In this document: in pieces, positions 42,516 through 52,224 of the stretch
Layout of the letters: every line of letters starts with the position of its first letter
How positions within the stretch are numbered: the stretch's first letter is position 1
Assembly: GCA_964586455.1 (NCBI GenBank)
Contig: CAZPHV010000007.1
Coordinates: forward strand, 72,120-136,119
Direction of reading: 5' to 3'
DNA length: 64,000 bases
Source: Aquimonas sp964586455
Lineage (GTDB): Bacteria; Pseudomonadota; Gammaproteobacteria; Xanthomonadales; Xanthomonadaceae
Notes under the pieces: model-generated
Database searches by the model: none
Told to the model about the DNA's origin: nothing
What the model saw: only the letters and a program-made list of their open reading frames with translations
Translations under genes and position numbers: made by a program

Positions 42516-43576
42516 CGACGATCTCCGGTAGCGGCGGGCTGGGGCTGGGCGTCACGCAGGTTGATCAGCGGCAGGGGCGACATCTGGCCCTTCTGCTGCA
42601 CCACCACGCTGCCGATGTTGGGCAGCACTTCGTTGAGGGTTTCCAGGTACATGCGGGTGCGGGTGACCTCGGGCGCGCTGCGGTATTCGGCGAGAATCGC
42701 CGAGAAGCGCGCGGTCTCACCCAGCGCCTGGTTCACACGTTCTGTGGCGTAACCTTCAGACTCTGCAATCGCTCGATTGGCCTGGCCACGCGCCAGCGGC
42801 AGCTGCTGGTTGGCCTGCTTCTGCGCCTCGTTGATCATGCGCTCGCGCTCCTGGCGAGCTTCATTGACCTCGTTGAAAGCCGGCTGCACGGCGCGCGGTG
42901 GCACCACGTCCTGCAGCTCGACGGTGACGATGTGGATGCCGGTCTCGTAGCGCTCCATCGCCTGCTGCACTTCATCGCGCACCAGGTTGCTGATCTCCAC
43001 GCGGGCGGTGGTCAGCACTTCGCTGCCAAGCCGGTTGCCGACCGCACGCCGCATCACCGACTCGCTCAGGTCACGCAGGGTGCGGGTGGGTTCGCGCATC
43101 GAATAGATGAACTTCATCGGGTCGGAGATGCGGTACTGAACCACCCAGGACACGTCGATGATGTTGAGGTCACCGGAGAGCATCAGCGACTCGTCCGGAT
43201 ACTCCTGGCCGCTGTACTGGGTGGCTCTACCGGACTCGGTGGACTCGGTGCGGAAGCCGAACTCCTGTTTCAGCACGCGTTCGGTGGCGACCAACTGCAC
43301 GGTGTCAACGCCGAAGGGCAGTTTGAAGTGCAGGCCAGGGTCAGCGATCTTGACCACTTCACCGAAGCGTTTGACCACACCGCGCTCTTCCGGCTGCACC
43401 GTGTAGAACACGCTGCTGACGCCCCACAGCGCGATCACCGCGCCGACTCCCAGCGCGATCAGGCCACCGGGGATCTTGGGCATCTGCGGTGCACCGCCGC
43501 TACCGCTGCCGCTGCCGCCGCGCGGGGCGCGGCCGCCGCCGAACAGGTTCTCGACGGTCTTGCGTGCGTCATTCAT
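42512..43576 (-). CDS. hflK: HflK, membrane protease modulator
   Basis: A 354-residue SPFH-domain partner of HflC. The cytoplasmic N-terminus is glycine-rich (GGSGSGSGG), a membrane helix follows (GLIALGVGAVIALWGVSSV), then the SPFH domain from VQPEERGVV and the coiled coil with RMINEAQKQANQQLPLARG. First gene of hflKC, coupled to hflC. I see no hfq or hflX upstream, so the wider operon found in enterics is not present here. Confidence 0.97.
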   Translation of the reverse strand: MNDARKTVENLFGGGRAPRGGSGSGSGGAPQMPKIPGGLIALGVGAVIALWGVSSVFYTVQPEERGVVKRFGEVVKIADPGLHFKLPFGVDTVQLVATERVLKQEFGFRTESTESGRATQYSGQEYPDESLMLSGDLNIIDVSWVVQYRISDPMKFIYSMREPTRTLRDLSESVMRRAVGNRLGSEVLTTARVEISNLVRDEVQQAMERYETGIHIVTVELQDVVPPRAVQPAFNEVNEARQERERMINEAQKQANQQLPLARGQANRAIAESEGYATERVNQALGETARFSAILAEYRSAPEVTRTRMYLETLNEVLPNIGSVVVQQKGQMSPLPLINLRDAQPQPAATGDRR

Positions 43577-43728
43577 GGCTCAATTCCTCGTTGAAAGTCG
43601 ACCGCGCGGTCGTGATGCCGGGGCTCGACGTGGGGCAGCGCGGCGCGTAGCCGATTGCCGGTGCGGGCGCAGGACGCGAAGCTGTCGCACCTGTGACCGC
43701 AGATGGAAGGGGTAGAGGACGCGTCAAC

Positions 43729-44304
43729 TCATTCCGAGATGCGCTCGTACAGGCGCAGGATCAGCACGCCAGTGGCGCCGCGCTCGACCGGATCCGGGTT
43801 GGCGGACAGCGCGCGCTCGCCGACGTGCACGCTGAACCGCGCATCCTCCATCGAGCGGCCCTGTCGCCAGAAGCGCAGCACACGGGCCTGCGGCGGACCG
43901 ATCGGCTCCTCGACCTTGAAACCCGCATCCAGCAGGCGCTGCATCAGCTGCGCCATGGCCACGCGCGGCTCGACCAGACGCAACGCGAGCTCGTACTCGC
44001 GCACCTTGAAGCCGGCCTGCTCGCGCACGTCCTCGAACACCAGGCTGTGCTCGAACTCAAGCACGTAGCCGTCGAACAGTGGCTCTCGCAGCACCCGCAC
44101 TTCACCGCTGGCGTTGAGCCGCATATTGCGGCGGCGTGCATCGATGCGCTCACGGATGATTGCGGCGCGCGCGTTCTGCATCTCAGTCGCGGCAGGTGCA
44201 GGGCTCGCGGGCGCGGAGGTCGCCGGCGCGGCATCCTGCCAGGCGAGAGCCGGCACGGCCGCCAGCAGCAGCAGCGACATCGCAACACATCGCAGCACAG
44301 TCAT
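43729..44304 (-). CDS. secreted protein of unknown function
   Basis: This 191-residue protein starts at MTVLRCVAMS, behind an AAGGAG ribosome binding site. It has a signal peptide (LLLLAAVPALAWQ) and an alanine/proline-rich linker, then an alpha/beta region (RIDARRRNMRLN through LRLYERISE) that I cannot assign. No lipobox or membrane anchor remains after cleavage, so it should be periplasmic. It follows ubiB by 115 bp on the same strand and may share its transcript. Confidence 0.75.
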   Translation of the reverse strand: MTVLRCVAMSLLLLAAVPALAWQDAAPATSAPASPAPAATEMQNARAAIIRERIDARRRNMRLNASGEVRVLREPLFDGYVLEFEHSLVFEDVREQAGFKVREYELALRLVEPRVAMAQLMQRLLDAGFKVEEPIGPPQARVLRFWRQGRSMEDARFSVHVGERALSANPDPVERGATGVLILRLYERISE

Positions 44305-44419
44305 CGGCAACTCCTTGAACTTGGGCCTGCGGGACCATGAGTGTGCCAGCGCAGGCGAGGGCTTCGCGAATACTCCGACGGAAGGCAGGCGAAAACGCGT
44401 GTCGAAACCTGCCCGTGAA

Positions 44420-46084
44420 TCAGGCTTTGCGGGGCCAAGCGGCAATGAACGCGGCCATCGCACCCGCGCCTGCCAGCCAGACCGTGATCGGTGTACCCAA
44501 CCAGGGTCTGCCTGCAGACTCCAAGGTGTGCAGGGCCACGCTGACCAGCATCAGGCCGACGCCGATCACCGCGAACACGGTCTGCCGGTTTCCCGCCTGG
44601 GCGGCATCCGCCAGTCGCTTCAGGTCATCCGAGTGCAGCCGCAGCGCCGCGCGCCCGCTGGCCGCCTGTTTCAGGTAGTCATGCGCCAGCTCGGCCACCT
44701 CGGGTGCCGCCGCGAGAAGCTGTGGAATCCGCGCACGCGCACGTTTGAGCAGCGCCTGCGGGTTGCGCTTCTCGCGCAAGATGTCCGCGAGCACCGGCTT
44801 GGCCACCGCCCAGATGTCGAGCTTGGGGTCGAGCAGGCGGCCAAGGCCCTCGATGTTGAGCAAGGTTTTCTGCAGCAGGATCAGCTGCGGCTGGATCGTC
44901 AGCTGGTAGCGGTGCGCGACCTTGAACAGCTTCAGCAGCACTTCGCCCAGCGCGATCTCGGACAGCGGCCGGGTGAAGTAGGGCTCGCAGACCGTGCGCA
45001 CCGCGCCTTCGAGTTCATCGATGCGGATCGAGCCGGGCATCCAGCCGGCATCGAGGTGCAGCTGGGCGATGCGGCGGTAGTCGCGCTCGAAGATCGCGGT
45101 GAAGTTCTCCGCGAGGTAGTACTGGTCGATCTCGGGCAGTGAACCCATGATTCCGAAATCGAGCGCGATGAAGCGCGGCGACTCCGCGCGCGCGGTGTCG
45201 ACCCAGATGTTTCCCGCATGCGCATCGGCGTGGAAGAAGTTGTCGCGGAACACCTGGGTGTAGAACAGCTGCACGCCCTTGGCGGCCAGCGCGCGGCGGT
45301 CGATGCCGGCGGCTTCGATCGCAGCCAGGTCATCGCTGCGCACGCCGTGCACGCGCTCCAGGGTCAGCACGCCTTCGGTGGTGTGGTCCCAGAACACCTG
45401 CGGGACGTAGAGATCCTTCGAGCCCTCGAAGTGCCGACGCAGCACCGAGGCGTTCGCGCCTTCTCGCTGCAGGTCGAGCTCGTCGCGCAGCGAGCGCGCG
45501 ATCTCGTCCACCACCTCCGCCGGCCGCGTACGTTCGGGGTCGGGGCCGAACCGTTCGGACAGCGAAGCAAACGTGCGCAGCAGGCTGATGTCGGCTTCGA
45601 TGGTCGCAGCGATTCCCGGCCGCAGCACCTTGATCACCACCGACCGGCCGTCGGGCAGTTCAGCCGCATGCACCTGCGCGATCGATGCGGACGCCAGCGG
45701 GGTTTCGTCGAAGCGGGCGTAATGATCCTCGACACGGCCGCCCAGCTCGCGCTCGATCGCCGCGCGTGCGAGTGCGCCCGGAAACGGCGCCACTTGATCC
45801 TGCAGCAGGCACAGCTCGTCGGCGATGTCTGCCGGCAGCAGGTCGCGCCGCGTCGCCAGCACCTGGCCAAACTTGACGAAGATGGGGCCCAGATCCTGCA
45901 GAGCCAGCCGCAGCCGCGCACCGCGCGAGAGCTCCTTCGCCACGCCACGCGCCGCCGGCACCAAAGGCCGCAGCACGCGCAGCAGTCCGGCCAGTCGGCT
46001 GCCTTCCAGCAAGCCATCCAGGCGATAGCGCAGCGCCACGCGCAGGATGGTGAGCACGCGCAGGGGGCTGCGGATCAGGCGCAT
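44420..46084 (-). CDS. ubiB: UbiB-family atypical kinase for ubiquinone biosynthesis
   Basis: At 554 residues it has the usual length. The KxGQ motif (KFGQ, 71-74) starts the atypical protein-kinase-like fold, SIAQVHAA follows as the glycine-loop equivalent (alanine-rich), and the catalytic region has NFFHADAHAGNIW and ALDFGIMG. Two C-terminal membrane helices (about 505-550) anchor it. UbiB supports ubiquinone synthesis through an ATPase activity that helps extract lipid intermediates. The other ubi genes are not in the window. Confidence 0.95.
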   Translation of the reverse strand: MRLIRSPLRVLTILRVALRYRLDGLLEGSRLAGLLRVLRPLVPAARGVAKELSRGARLRLALQDLGPIFVKFGQVLATRRDLLPADIADELCLLQDQVAPFPGALARAAIERELGGRVEDHYARFDETPLASASIAQVHAAELPDGRSVVIKVLRPGIAATIEADISLLRTFASLSERFGPDPERTRPAEVVDEIARSLRDELDLQREGANASVLRRHFEGSKDLYVPQVFWDHTTEGVLTLERVHGVRSDDLAAIEAAGIDRRALAAKGVQLFYTQVFRDNFFHADAHAGNIWVDTARAESPRFIALDFGIMGSLPEIDQYYLAENFTAIFERDYRRIAQLHLDAGWMPGSIRIDELEGAVRTVCEPYFTRPLSEIALGEVLLKLFKVAHRYQLTIQPQLILLQKTLLNIEGLGRLLDPKLDIWAVAKPVLADILREKRNPQALLKRARARIPQLLAAAPEVAELAHDYLKQAASGRAALRLHSDDLKRLADAAQAGNRQTVFAVIGVGLMLVSVALHTLESAGRPWLGTPITVWLAGAGAMAAFIAAWPRKA

Positions 46085-46912
46085 GGGAGCAGCCCGTGGT
46101 GGCGTTCAGCGGGGAACAGCGAAGAGCACATAGCAGGACGACTCGACCGAAACCGCCGCACTGTGCCATGCGGGACGTGCAGGTGGCGAGGGTAAGCAAG
46201 TGTTTGCCGACATCGTGTCGCAGGCACGAGCGACGAGCAGCGACATCGAAAAAGCGAGTGCGGGGCGAGCGTCCAGCCCATGGTGGGCCAGGGCCCACCC
46301 TATGAGTACCGAAAGCGCCCTCGCCGCGCTCCGGCTGCCCGAGTGCACCAAATCCAATCCCAATCCCAACACCAATTCGAATCGCGAAACGCGAAACGCA
46401 GGTCCGGCAGCCTGATAGGGTGGGCCCTGGCCCACCGTAGCATTCATGCGTGCCCCGATCCCTGATCGTCGGATGTTCTGCCCGCGGTGGCAGATATCTG
46501 GCCTTGTCGCGATTTCGGGCCCTGTCGAACTCGGGCCATCGGATGACGGCCGAGCGTGGTCGGATCGAAGCAGGAGGGGCCGAGACCGAAGCGAGCGTTG
46601 AGCCCATGGTGGGCCAGGGCCCACCCTATGTCAGGGCGCGGCGAGAAACCTCGCCGCGCGTTGCTCCAATGAATCCCGAATCCCGAATCCCGATTCCCAA
46701 CGAGCTCCATAGGGTGGGCCCTGGCCCACCAAGAGCCGGAAACCGCGGTGACACCAAACACCCGCCGGCCGGAGCACAGCATCAAGCGATGGGTGATCCG
46801 TTCGAGAGCCGGGCCATGGTGGGCCAGGGCCCACCCTATGTCAGGGCGCGGCGAGAAACCTCGCCGCGCCCCGCTCTAACGAATCCCGAATCCCGATTCC
46901 CGAATCCCAGCT
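46085..46912. repeat. intergenic region built of palindromes and heptamer runs
   Basis: About 830 bp without a gene. It has five GGTGGGCC-N2-GGCCCACC palindromes (46282, 46416, 46608, 46709, 46818). Two composite units (46608-46700 and 46818-46912) each consist of the palindrome, a GCGCGGCGAG hairpin and three to four GAATCCC or GATTCCC heptamers. Open frames across it are artefacts of the repeats. The composite repeat ends right at the stop of the ABC permease gene. Confidence 0.85.
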
Positions 46913-48088
46913 CTAAGCCGATATCGCCAGCTGCTCCCGGTGATACAGCTTGGCTGCGATCAGCCAGACGAATCCGGCCAGCAGCAGACCAGCACCGAGT
47001 GCGATCGCCCATTCGGCCCCACTGACCAGTTCGCCGCGTACGACCTTCAGGATCAGCTGGTTCTGGGCCAGCAGCGGCACCGCCGACATCCACAGCTGGT
47101 TCTTCACCGGCGACACCATCAGCACCAGGGTCGGCAGCATCGGCAGCAGCATCAGCAGGGCCATGTAGCTCTGGGCCTCTTTCATGCTCTTGGTGGTGGC
47201 CGCCAGCAGGGTCACCAGGCAGGAGCCGAACACCGCGATCGGCATGATCAGCAGGAAGAGCTTGGCGATCGCCAGCCAGCTGATGTCGATCTTGAAGCCG
47301 AGCATCGAGGCCGGGATGAAGCTGAAGAAGGCCTTGAAGGACAGCAGGGTCAGCAGGGCGGTCAACAGGGCGAAGGCCGCAGCCGCACCGAGCTTGCCGC
47401 TCATGATCGCGCCGCGCGCGGACGGCGTGGCCAGCAGCGGCTCCAGCGACTGCCGCTCGCGCTCGCCGGCGGTGGCATCCATCGCCAGCTGGGCGCCGCC
47501 GAGGAAGCCGCTCAGGATCAGGATGTAGGGCAGGAAGGCCAGCAGCATGCCGGCGCGGCTCTCGGGCGTGGACAGGTCGCGGTGCTGGACCAGCACCGGC
47601 GTGCCGACGGCCGGGTTGATGCCGCGCGCGACCAGGCGCAGGGCGCCCATCTGGCGGTCGTAGATCTCCAGCAGTCCTTCGACGCGGCGCAGCGGGGTGC
47701 GGGTGTCCTGGCGGGTCGAGTCGTAGAGGATCTCGATCGGCGCCGGCCGGCTCTTGCGCCATTCCTCGGCGTACTCGGCCGGGATGCGCAGGATCACCTC
47801 CTTGTCCTGGTTGCGGATCGCCGCATCGGGGTCGGCCGGGGCCGCCTCGATTTCCACGTTCATCGTGGACAGCCAGTCGACCAGGTTGGGCGCGTGCTCG
47901 GCGCCGATCACCGGCAGCTTCAGCGGCTTCTCGGCGCGGTCCATCTCCTTGCTGGCAATCAGGGTGATCAGGCCGACCATCAGCGCCGGGCCGAACAGCG
48001 GCCCCATCAGCAGGCTGATCATCACCGTGCGGCGGTCGCGGAACAGGTCCAGCAGTTCCTTCTTCAGAACGGTCCAGGTGGCTTTCAT
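46913..48088 (-). CDS. NatB-type ABC exporter permease
   Basis: A 391-residue membrane protein with one N-terminal helix (TVMISLLMGPLFGPALMVGLI), a large extracytoplasmic domain of about 150 residues, and five or so further helices starting at LLAFLPYILILSGFLGGAQL. The motif GERERQSLEPLLATP is typical of ABC-2 permeases of the NatB/YhaP class, known for sodium export in Bacillus; other relatives export other compounds. It overlaps the ATPase gene upstream by ATGA. Confidence 0.9.
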   Translation of the reverse strand: MKATWTVLKKELLDLFRDRRTVMISLLMGPLFGPALMVGLITLIASKEMDRAEKPLKLPVIGAEHAPNLVDWLSTMNVEIEAAPADPDAAIRNQDKEVILRIPAEYAEEWRKSRPAPIEILYDSTRQDTRTPLRRVEGLLEIYDRQMGALRLVARGINPAVGTPVLVQHRDLSTPESRAGMLLAFLPYILILSGFLGGAQLAMDATAGERERQSLEPLLATPSARGAIMSGKLGAAAAFALLTALLTLLSFKAFFSFIPASMLGFKIDISWLAIAKLFLLIMPIAVFGSCLVTLLAATTKSMKEAQSYMALLMLLPMLPTLVLMVSPVKNQLWMSAVPLLAQNQLILKVVRGELVSGAEWAIALGAGLLLAGFVWLIAAKLYHREQLAISA

Positions 48089-48831
48089 GCGAACAGTCCT
48101 TCTTCCGAGCCGATGGCCTTGACGAACGCTTCTTCGAGATTGGTCTCGCCGGTCAAAGCACGCAGCTCGTCGGGCGTGCCCTGGGCGACCACGCGGCCCT
48201 TGGCGATGATGACGATGCGGTCACACAGGGCGGCGACCTCCTGCATGATGTGGCTGGAGAACACCACGCAGCGGCCTTCGCTTTTCAGCTGCTGCAGAAA
48301 GTGGCGCAGGCCGCGGGTGGTCATGACATCCAGCCCATTGGTCGGCTCGTCGAGGATGACGTTGCCGGGGTCGTGCACCAGGGCGCGTGCGATCGCGGTC
48401 TTGGTGCGCTGGCCCTGCGAGAAGCCTTCGGCTTGGCGGTCGAGGATTTCGTCCATCACCAGCGCCTTGGCCAGCCGCGCGGTACGTTCGGCGATGAGCG
48501 CGTCATCCATGCCGTGCAGGCGACCGAAGTAGGCGATGTTCTCGCGTGCGGTCAGGCGCTTGTAGACACCGCGTGCATCAGGCAACACGCCCAGGCGACG
48601 ACGTGCGGCTTCGGCGTTCTTGAAGATATCGACGCCGTCGACGCTGACCGTGCCGGTGTCCGGGCGCATCAGGGTGTAGAGCATGCGCAGGGTGGTGGTC
48701 TTGCCAGCGCCATTCGGGCCCAGCAGGCCGGTGATCTGGCCGTCTTCGGCGCGGAAGCTGACGCCGTCCACGGCCTTGACCAGACCGGTCTTGGTCTTGA
48801 AGTGCTTGCTCAGGTTTTCGCAGATCAGCAT
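48085..48831 (-). CDS. NatA-type ABC exporter ATPase
   Basis: A 248-residue ATPase, starting at MLICENLSKHF. It has Walker A LGPNGAGKTT, the signature FSQGQRTKTAIA (SQGQ in place of SGGQ) and Walker B VILDEPTNGLD. It pairs with the permease downstream (ATGA overlap). Its start is one base after the stop of the peptidase gene, so the three form an operon. Confidence 0.93.
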   Translation of the reverse strand: MLICENLSKHFKTKTGLVKAVDGVSFRAEDGQITGLLGPNGAGKTTTLRMLYTLMRPDTGTVSVDGVDIFKNAEAARRRLGVLPDARGVYKRLTARENIAYFGRLHGMDDALIAERTARLAKALVMDEILDRQAEGFSQGQRTKTAIARALVHDPGNVILDEPTNGLDVMTTRGLRHFLQQLKSEGRCVVFSSHIMQEVAALCDRIVIIAKGRVVAQGTPDELRALTGETNLEEAFVKAIGSEEGLFA

Positions 48832-48832
48832 C

Positions 48833-50314
48833 TCAGGGCTCCCAGCCGTGGTAGCCGGCAAACGGCGGATTGGGCTTCAGGGTCTCCAGGCACTCGGCGT
48901 CGAGGTCCCTGGGTGCGGTCTTGTCGATGAACTCGCCGAGGATGCGCGGCATGCAGCCGACCCCGGACACGCTGTGGCCCTGCCCGCGCAGCAGCAGATG
49001 GCGCGCGTTCGACAGGTGCTCGGCCACCGCATCGCCGTAGCGGGGCGGAGTGACCGGGTCGAACTCGCCTGACAGCAGCAGGGTCGGGATGTCCGACTTC
49101 ACCGGGTCGTTGAAGTCCTCCGGTACCTCGCCACGCGGCCACACCGCGCACTGCTCCTGGCTGACACGGGTGATCAGATCACCGAGGGTGCGGGTCGCAT
49201 CCAGTGGATCCGGCCGCATCTTGTCCACGTCCTCGCTGCACATGACCGACAGCTGCATGCCGTGGGTGATCTGTTCCGACAGTGAACCGGTGATCATTTC
49301 GGCCTGCGCCATCAGCGCGCTGGCGCGGCCCTGCGCCGCCTCATGCAGCGACAGCGGCAGCATCGCCGCCAGCGCCGGCGCATAGGAGTACATGCGCGCC
49401 ACGGCGCTGACATGACCGGTGGTCAGCTCGCCCTGCTTTTCCTCGCCGCTGATCGAATCGCGCCAGTTCACGGGGCGCGGCGCGACGCGCAGCTCGGCCA
49501 GCAGTGCATTCAGATCCTCGCGCGGGCTGCCGAAGCGCTCGGCGCAGGCCGGCACGGCCTGGCACTGGGCGAAGTGCAGATCGAGCGCGTCTTCCAGGTT
49601 GCGGGCGTGTTCGGAACCGAGCACCAGCGTGTTCGGCACGACCGAGTCCAGCACCACGCTGCGGGTGTGCTGCGGGTAACGACGCATGTACTGCTGGGCG
49701 ACGCGGGTGCCGTAGCTGACGCCGAGCAGATTGATCTGCTGCACACCGATCGCCGCGCGCACGGCATCAAGGTCGGCGATCGCGTCGGTGGTGGTGTACT
49801 GACTCAAGTCGGCCTTCGGCGCGAGCTCGTCGCGACAGCGCTCGGCGAAGGCGCGCCAAGCGGCGGGATCGTCCTCGGCCATGTCGTCGATCACGCCGGC
49901 TTCGCCGCTCTGGGTCGTGCATGTCAGCTTGTTGGAACCGCCGGTGCCGCGCTGGTCGACCAGGATCACGTGGCGGTTCTTGCGGATCTCGCGGAAAGCG
50001 CCGTGTAGGCCGGGGTAGCTCTCAAGCGCGGACTGGCCCGGGCCGCCGGCGATCATGAACAGGGGATCGTCGGCGCCGGCGCTGTTCTCGGTTGGCACCC
50101 AGGCGACCGCCAGTTCGATCCGACGGCCGTTGGGCTCAGCGGGGTTCTCCGGCACTTCGAAGCGTGTGCACTGGGCGGCGACGTTGAGTACCGACAGCGG
50201 TGCGGTCAGGGTGCAGGGCTCGAACTCGAGGCTGCCGAGGCGACGCTGGGCGTCGGCCGGTGCGCTCAGCGCGAGGCCGCCCGCGGCGGCGAAGGTGATC
50301 AGGACACGATGCAT
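48833..50314 (-). CDS. secreted alpha/beta hydrolase (tripeptidyl aminopeptidase-like)
   Basis: This 493-residue protein has a signal peptide (ending near APADA) and an alpha/beta-hydrolase fold. GGPGQS at 90-95 supplies the oxyanion region, and the nucleophile Ser200 lies in LGVSYGTR. The acid is probably Asp in GEFDPVTPP and the histidine lies in GQGHSVSG. Two to three cysteine pairs suit a periplasmic location. This is the TAP-like branch of S33 serine peptidases, which remove N-terminal peptides. It heads an operon with a NatAB-type exporter, so peptide processing and export might be linked. Confidence 0.9.
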   Translation of the reverse strand: MHRVLITFAAAGGLALSAPADAQRRLGSLEFEPCTLTAPLSVLNVAAQCTRFEVPENPAEPNGRRIELAVAWVPTENSAGADDPLFMIAGGPGQSALESYPGLHGAFREIRKNRHVILVDQRGTGGSNKLTCTTQSGEAGVIDDMAEDDPAAWRAFAERCRDELAPKADLSQYTTTDAIADLDAVRAAIGVQQINLLGVSYGTRVAQQYMRRYPQHTRSVVLDSVVPNTLVLGSEHARNLEDALDLHFAQCQAVPACAERFGSPREDLNALLAELRVAPRPVNWRDSISGEEKQGELTTGHVSAVARMYSYAPALAAMLPLSLHEAAQGRASALMAQAEMITGSLSEQITHGMQLSVMCSEDVDKMRPDPLDATRTLGDLITRVSQEQCAVWPRGEVPEDFNDPVKSDIPTLLLSGEFDPVTPPRYGDAVAEHLSNARHLLLRGQGHSVSGVGCMPRILGEFIDKTAPRDLDAECLETLKPNPPFAGYHGWEP

Positions 50315-50355
50315 GGATTCTCCCTTTCCGCGGCGCCAGGGCCCGCGGCGTGCGG

Positions 50356-51147
50356 CTACTGACCGGCCTTGGCCGCCGGTGTGACAGCGCCGGGCAGGCG
50401 CGGCGTCTGGTACTTCTCGCGACGGATCCGGCGCAGGTGCAGGCCGGCGGCCTTCAGGCGCTCGAAGCCGGCATCGACCATGTGCGGATTGCCGCAGAGG
50501 TAGGCGATGTCGCCCTCGGGGTCGATCGCAAACGCCTGCAGCGCATCCTGCACATAGGCGTGTACGTCCTGCTCGGTCGGCGCTTCGGGGAGGCCGCGCG
50601 AGTGGCAGAAGCGCAGGGTGAAGCCGGGGATGTGCGCTGCCGCCGCGCGGAACTCGTCGGCATAGAGCTGTTCGGCCGGCGTGCGGTTGCCCAGCAACAG
50701 CAGGGTCTGCACGCCCCGCGCGGCCAGTGCTTCCAGCTGCGGCAGCATGCCGCGGTAGGGCGCCACGCCGGTGCCGGTGCCGAGCAGCACGTAGCGCTTT
50801 ACCTCGTCGTCCGGCAGCAGGCAGAAGCGGCCGTTGGGCGCGGTGGCGTGGATCTCGTCGCCGTGCTGCAGGGCGCGCATAAAGGCACTGCCGACACCGC
50901 CCTCGACCAGGCTGACCACCAGCTCGATCCGCTGCGCATCGCTGCGACCGGGGTCGTTCGGGTTGGCGATCGAATAGCTGCGGAACTCGGGCGCGTCGCC
51001 CGCGCTGACCCGCACGCGCACGAACTGTCCGGGCAGGAAGGCGATGGCCGCGCCGTCGCTGCGTTCGAACACGAAATGCCGCACGCTCGGGGTCAGCCAG
51101 CGGCTGTCGACAAGCCGCAGCGGCACGGTGGGCGGGGGCGCGATCAT
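50356..51147 (-). CDS. ferredoxin-NADP(+) reductase family protein
   Basis: A 263-residue flavoprotein without an iron-sulfur domain. The FAD-binding motif RSYS (56-59) is followed by the NADP-binding GTGTGVAPYRGM and the C-terminal LCGNPHMVD. It moves electrons between NADPH and ferredoxin or flavodoxin in the cytoplasm and is close to Fpr of proteobacteria. It is divergent from the YadG-type ABC gene. The 147-bp spacer contains TATAGT near 51186, a possible -10 element. Confidence 0.9.
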   Translation of the reverse strand: MIAPPPTVPLRLVDSRWLTPSVRHFVFERSDGAAIAFLPGQFVRVRVSAGDAPEFRSYSIANPNDPGRSDAQRIELVVSLVEGGVGSAFMRALQHGDEIHATAPNGRFCLLPDDEVKRYVLLGTGTGVAPYRGMLPQLEALAARGVQTLLLLGNRTPAEQLYADEFRAAAAHIPGFTLRFCHSRGLPEAPTEQDVHAYVQDALQAFAIDPEGDIAYLCGNPHMVDAGFERLKAAGLHLRRIRREKYQTPRLPGAVTPAAKAGQ

Positions 51148-51294
51148 GGCGGTTTGGGCCTCTCAGGGCGGTTCAAGCGGGGGTGTATAGTAGCCGCCGC
51201 CCGTGAGCGCCCAGTTCGCAGCTTGCCGAAGGGCCTGCACGGATTTCTCCCCTTTCGTCCCGAGAGCCGCCCGGCTCCCAAAGGCCGTTGTCGA

Positions 51295-52224
51295 ATGAGC
51301 GCGCCCGCAGCGCTGGAAGTGCGCGATCTGCGCAAGACCTACTCGAATGGCGTTGAAGCCCTGAAGGGCATCTCGCTGGCCGTCACCGAAGGCGATTTCT
51401 TCGCCCTGCTGGGGCCGAACGGCGCCGGCAAGTCGACCCTGATCGGCATCGTCAGCTCGCTGGTCAACGCCAGCGCCGGTGAGGTGCGGATCTGCGGCAT
51501 CGATCTGGTCAAGCATCGCAGCGAGGCGATGCGCCAGGTCGGCCTGGTGCCGCAGGAGATCAACTTCAACATGTTCGAGAAGCCCTTCGACATCTGCGTG
51601 AACTACGCGGGCTTCTACGGCGTGCCGCGCGCCGAAGCCGCCGAGCGCGCCGAGGCCGAGCTGCGCGCCGCCCAGCTGTGGGAGAAGGCACACGTGATGT
51701 CGCGGACGCTGTCGGGCGGCATGAAGCGCCGGCTGATGATCGCCCGCGCGATGATCACCCGGCCGCGTCTGCTGATCCTCGACGAGCCCACCGCCGGCGT
51801 CGACATCGAGATCCGCCGCGGCATGTGGAAGACGCTGAAAGAGGTCAACGCCCGCGGCACCACGGTCATCCTGACCACGCACTACCTCGAAGAGGCCGAG
51901 AACCTCTGCCGCAACATCGCGATCATCGACCGCGGCCGCATTGTCGAGCACAGCAGCATGAAGGCGCTGCTGGCCAAGCTCGACGTCGAGGGCTTCGTGC
52001 TCGATCTGGCCGAGCCCTACCGCGGCGCCTTGCCTGAGCTGGCCGGCATCAGAATCGATCGCAGCGATGACCACACGCTGGAGCTGGAGACGCCGCGCGC
52101 GGCCAATCTCAACGCGATCTTTGCCGCGCTCAGCGAGGCCGGCATCCAGGTGCGCAGCATGCGCAACCGCGCCAACCGTCTGGAAGAACTCTTCGTGCGC
52201 CTGACCGGCCAGGAGGCCGCGTGA
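51295..52224 (+). CDS. YadG-type ABC-2 exporter ATPase
   Basis: A 309-residue ATPase starting at MSAPAALEVRDL. The much longer open frame upstream is antisense to the reductase gene and is not real. It has Walker A LGPNGAGKST, the signature LSGGMKRRL and Walker B LLILDEPTAGVD. The C-terminal extension has an RNRANRLEELFVRLT end typical of DrrA/YadG proteins. The stop overlaps the start of the permease gene. Confidence 0.93.
   Translation: MSAPAALEVRDLRKTYSNGVEALKGISLAVTEGDFFALLGPNGAGKSTLIGIVSSLVNASAGEVRICGIDLVKHRSEAMRQVGLVPQEINFNMFEKPFDICVNYAGFYGVPRAEAAERAEAELRAAQLWEKAHVMSRTLSGGMKRRLMIARAMITRPRLLILDEPTAGVDIEIRRGMWKTLKEVNARGTTVILTTHYLEEAENLCRNIAIIDRGRIVEHSSMKALLAKLDVEGFVLDLAEPYRGALPELAGIRIDRSDDHTLELETPRAANLNAIFAALSEAGIQVRSMRNRANRLEELFVRLTGQEAA

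Noticed and set aside
50350..51294. N-terminal extension of the YadG-type ATPase by about 315 codons
   Set aside because: The extension is antisense to the ferredoxin reductase gene. The ATPase domain starts at 51295 with a normal N-terminus.
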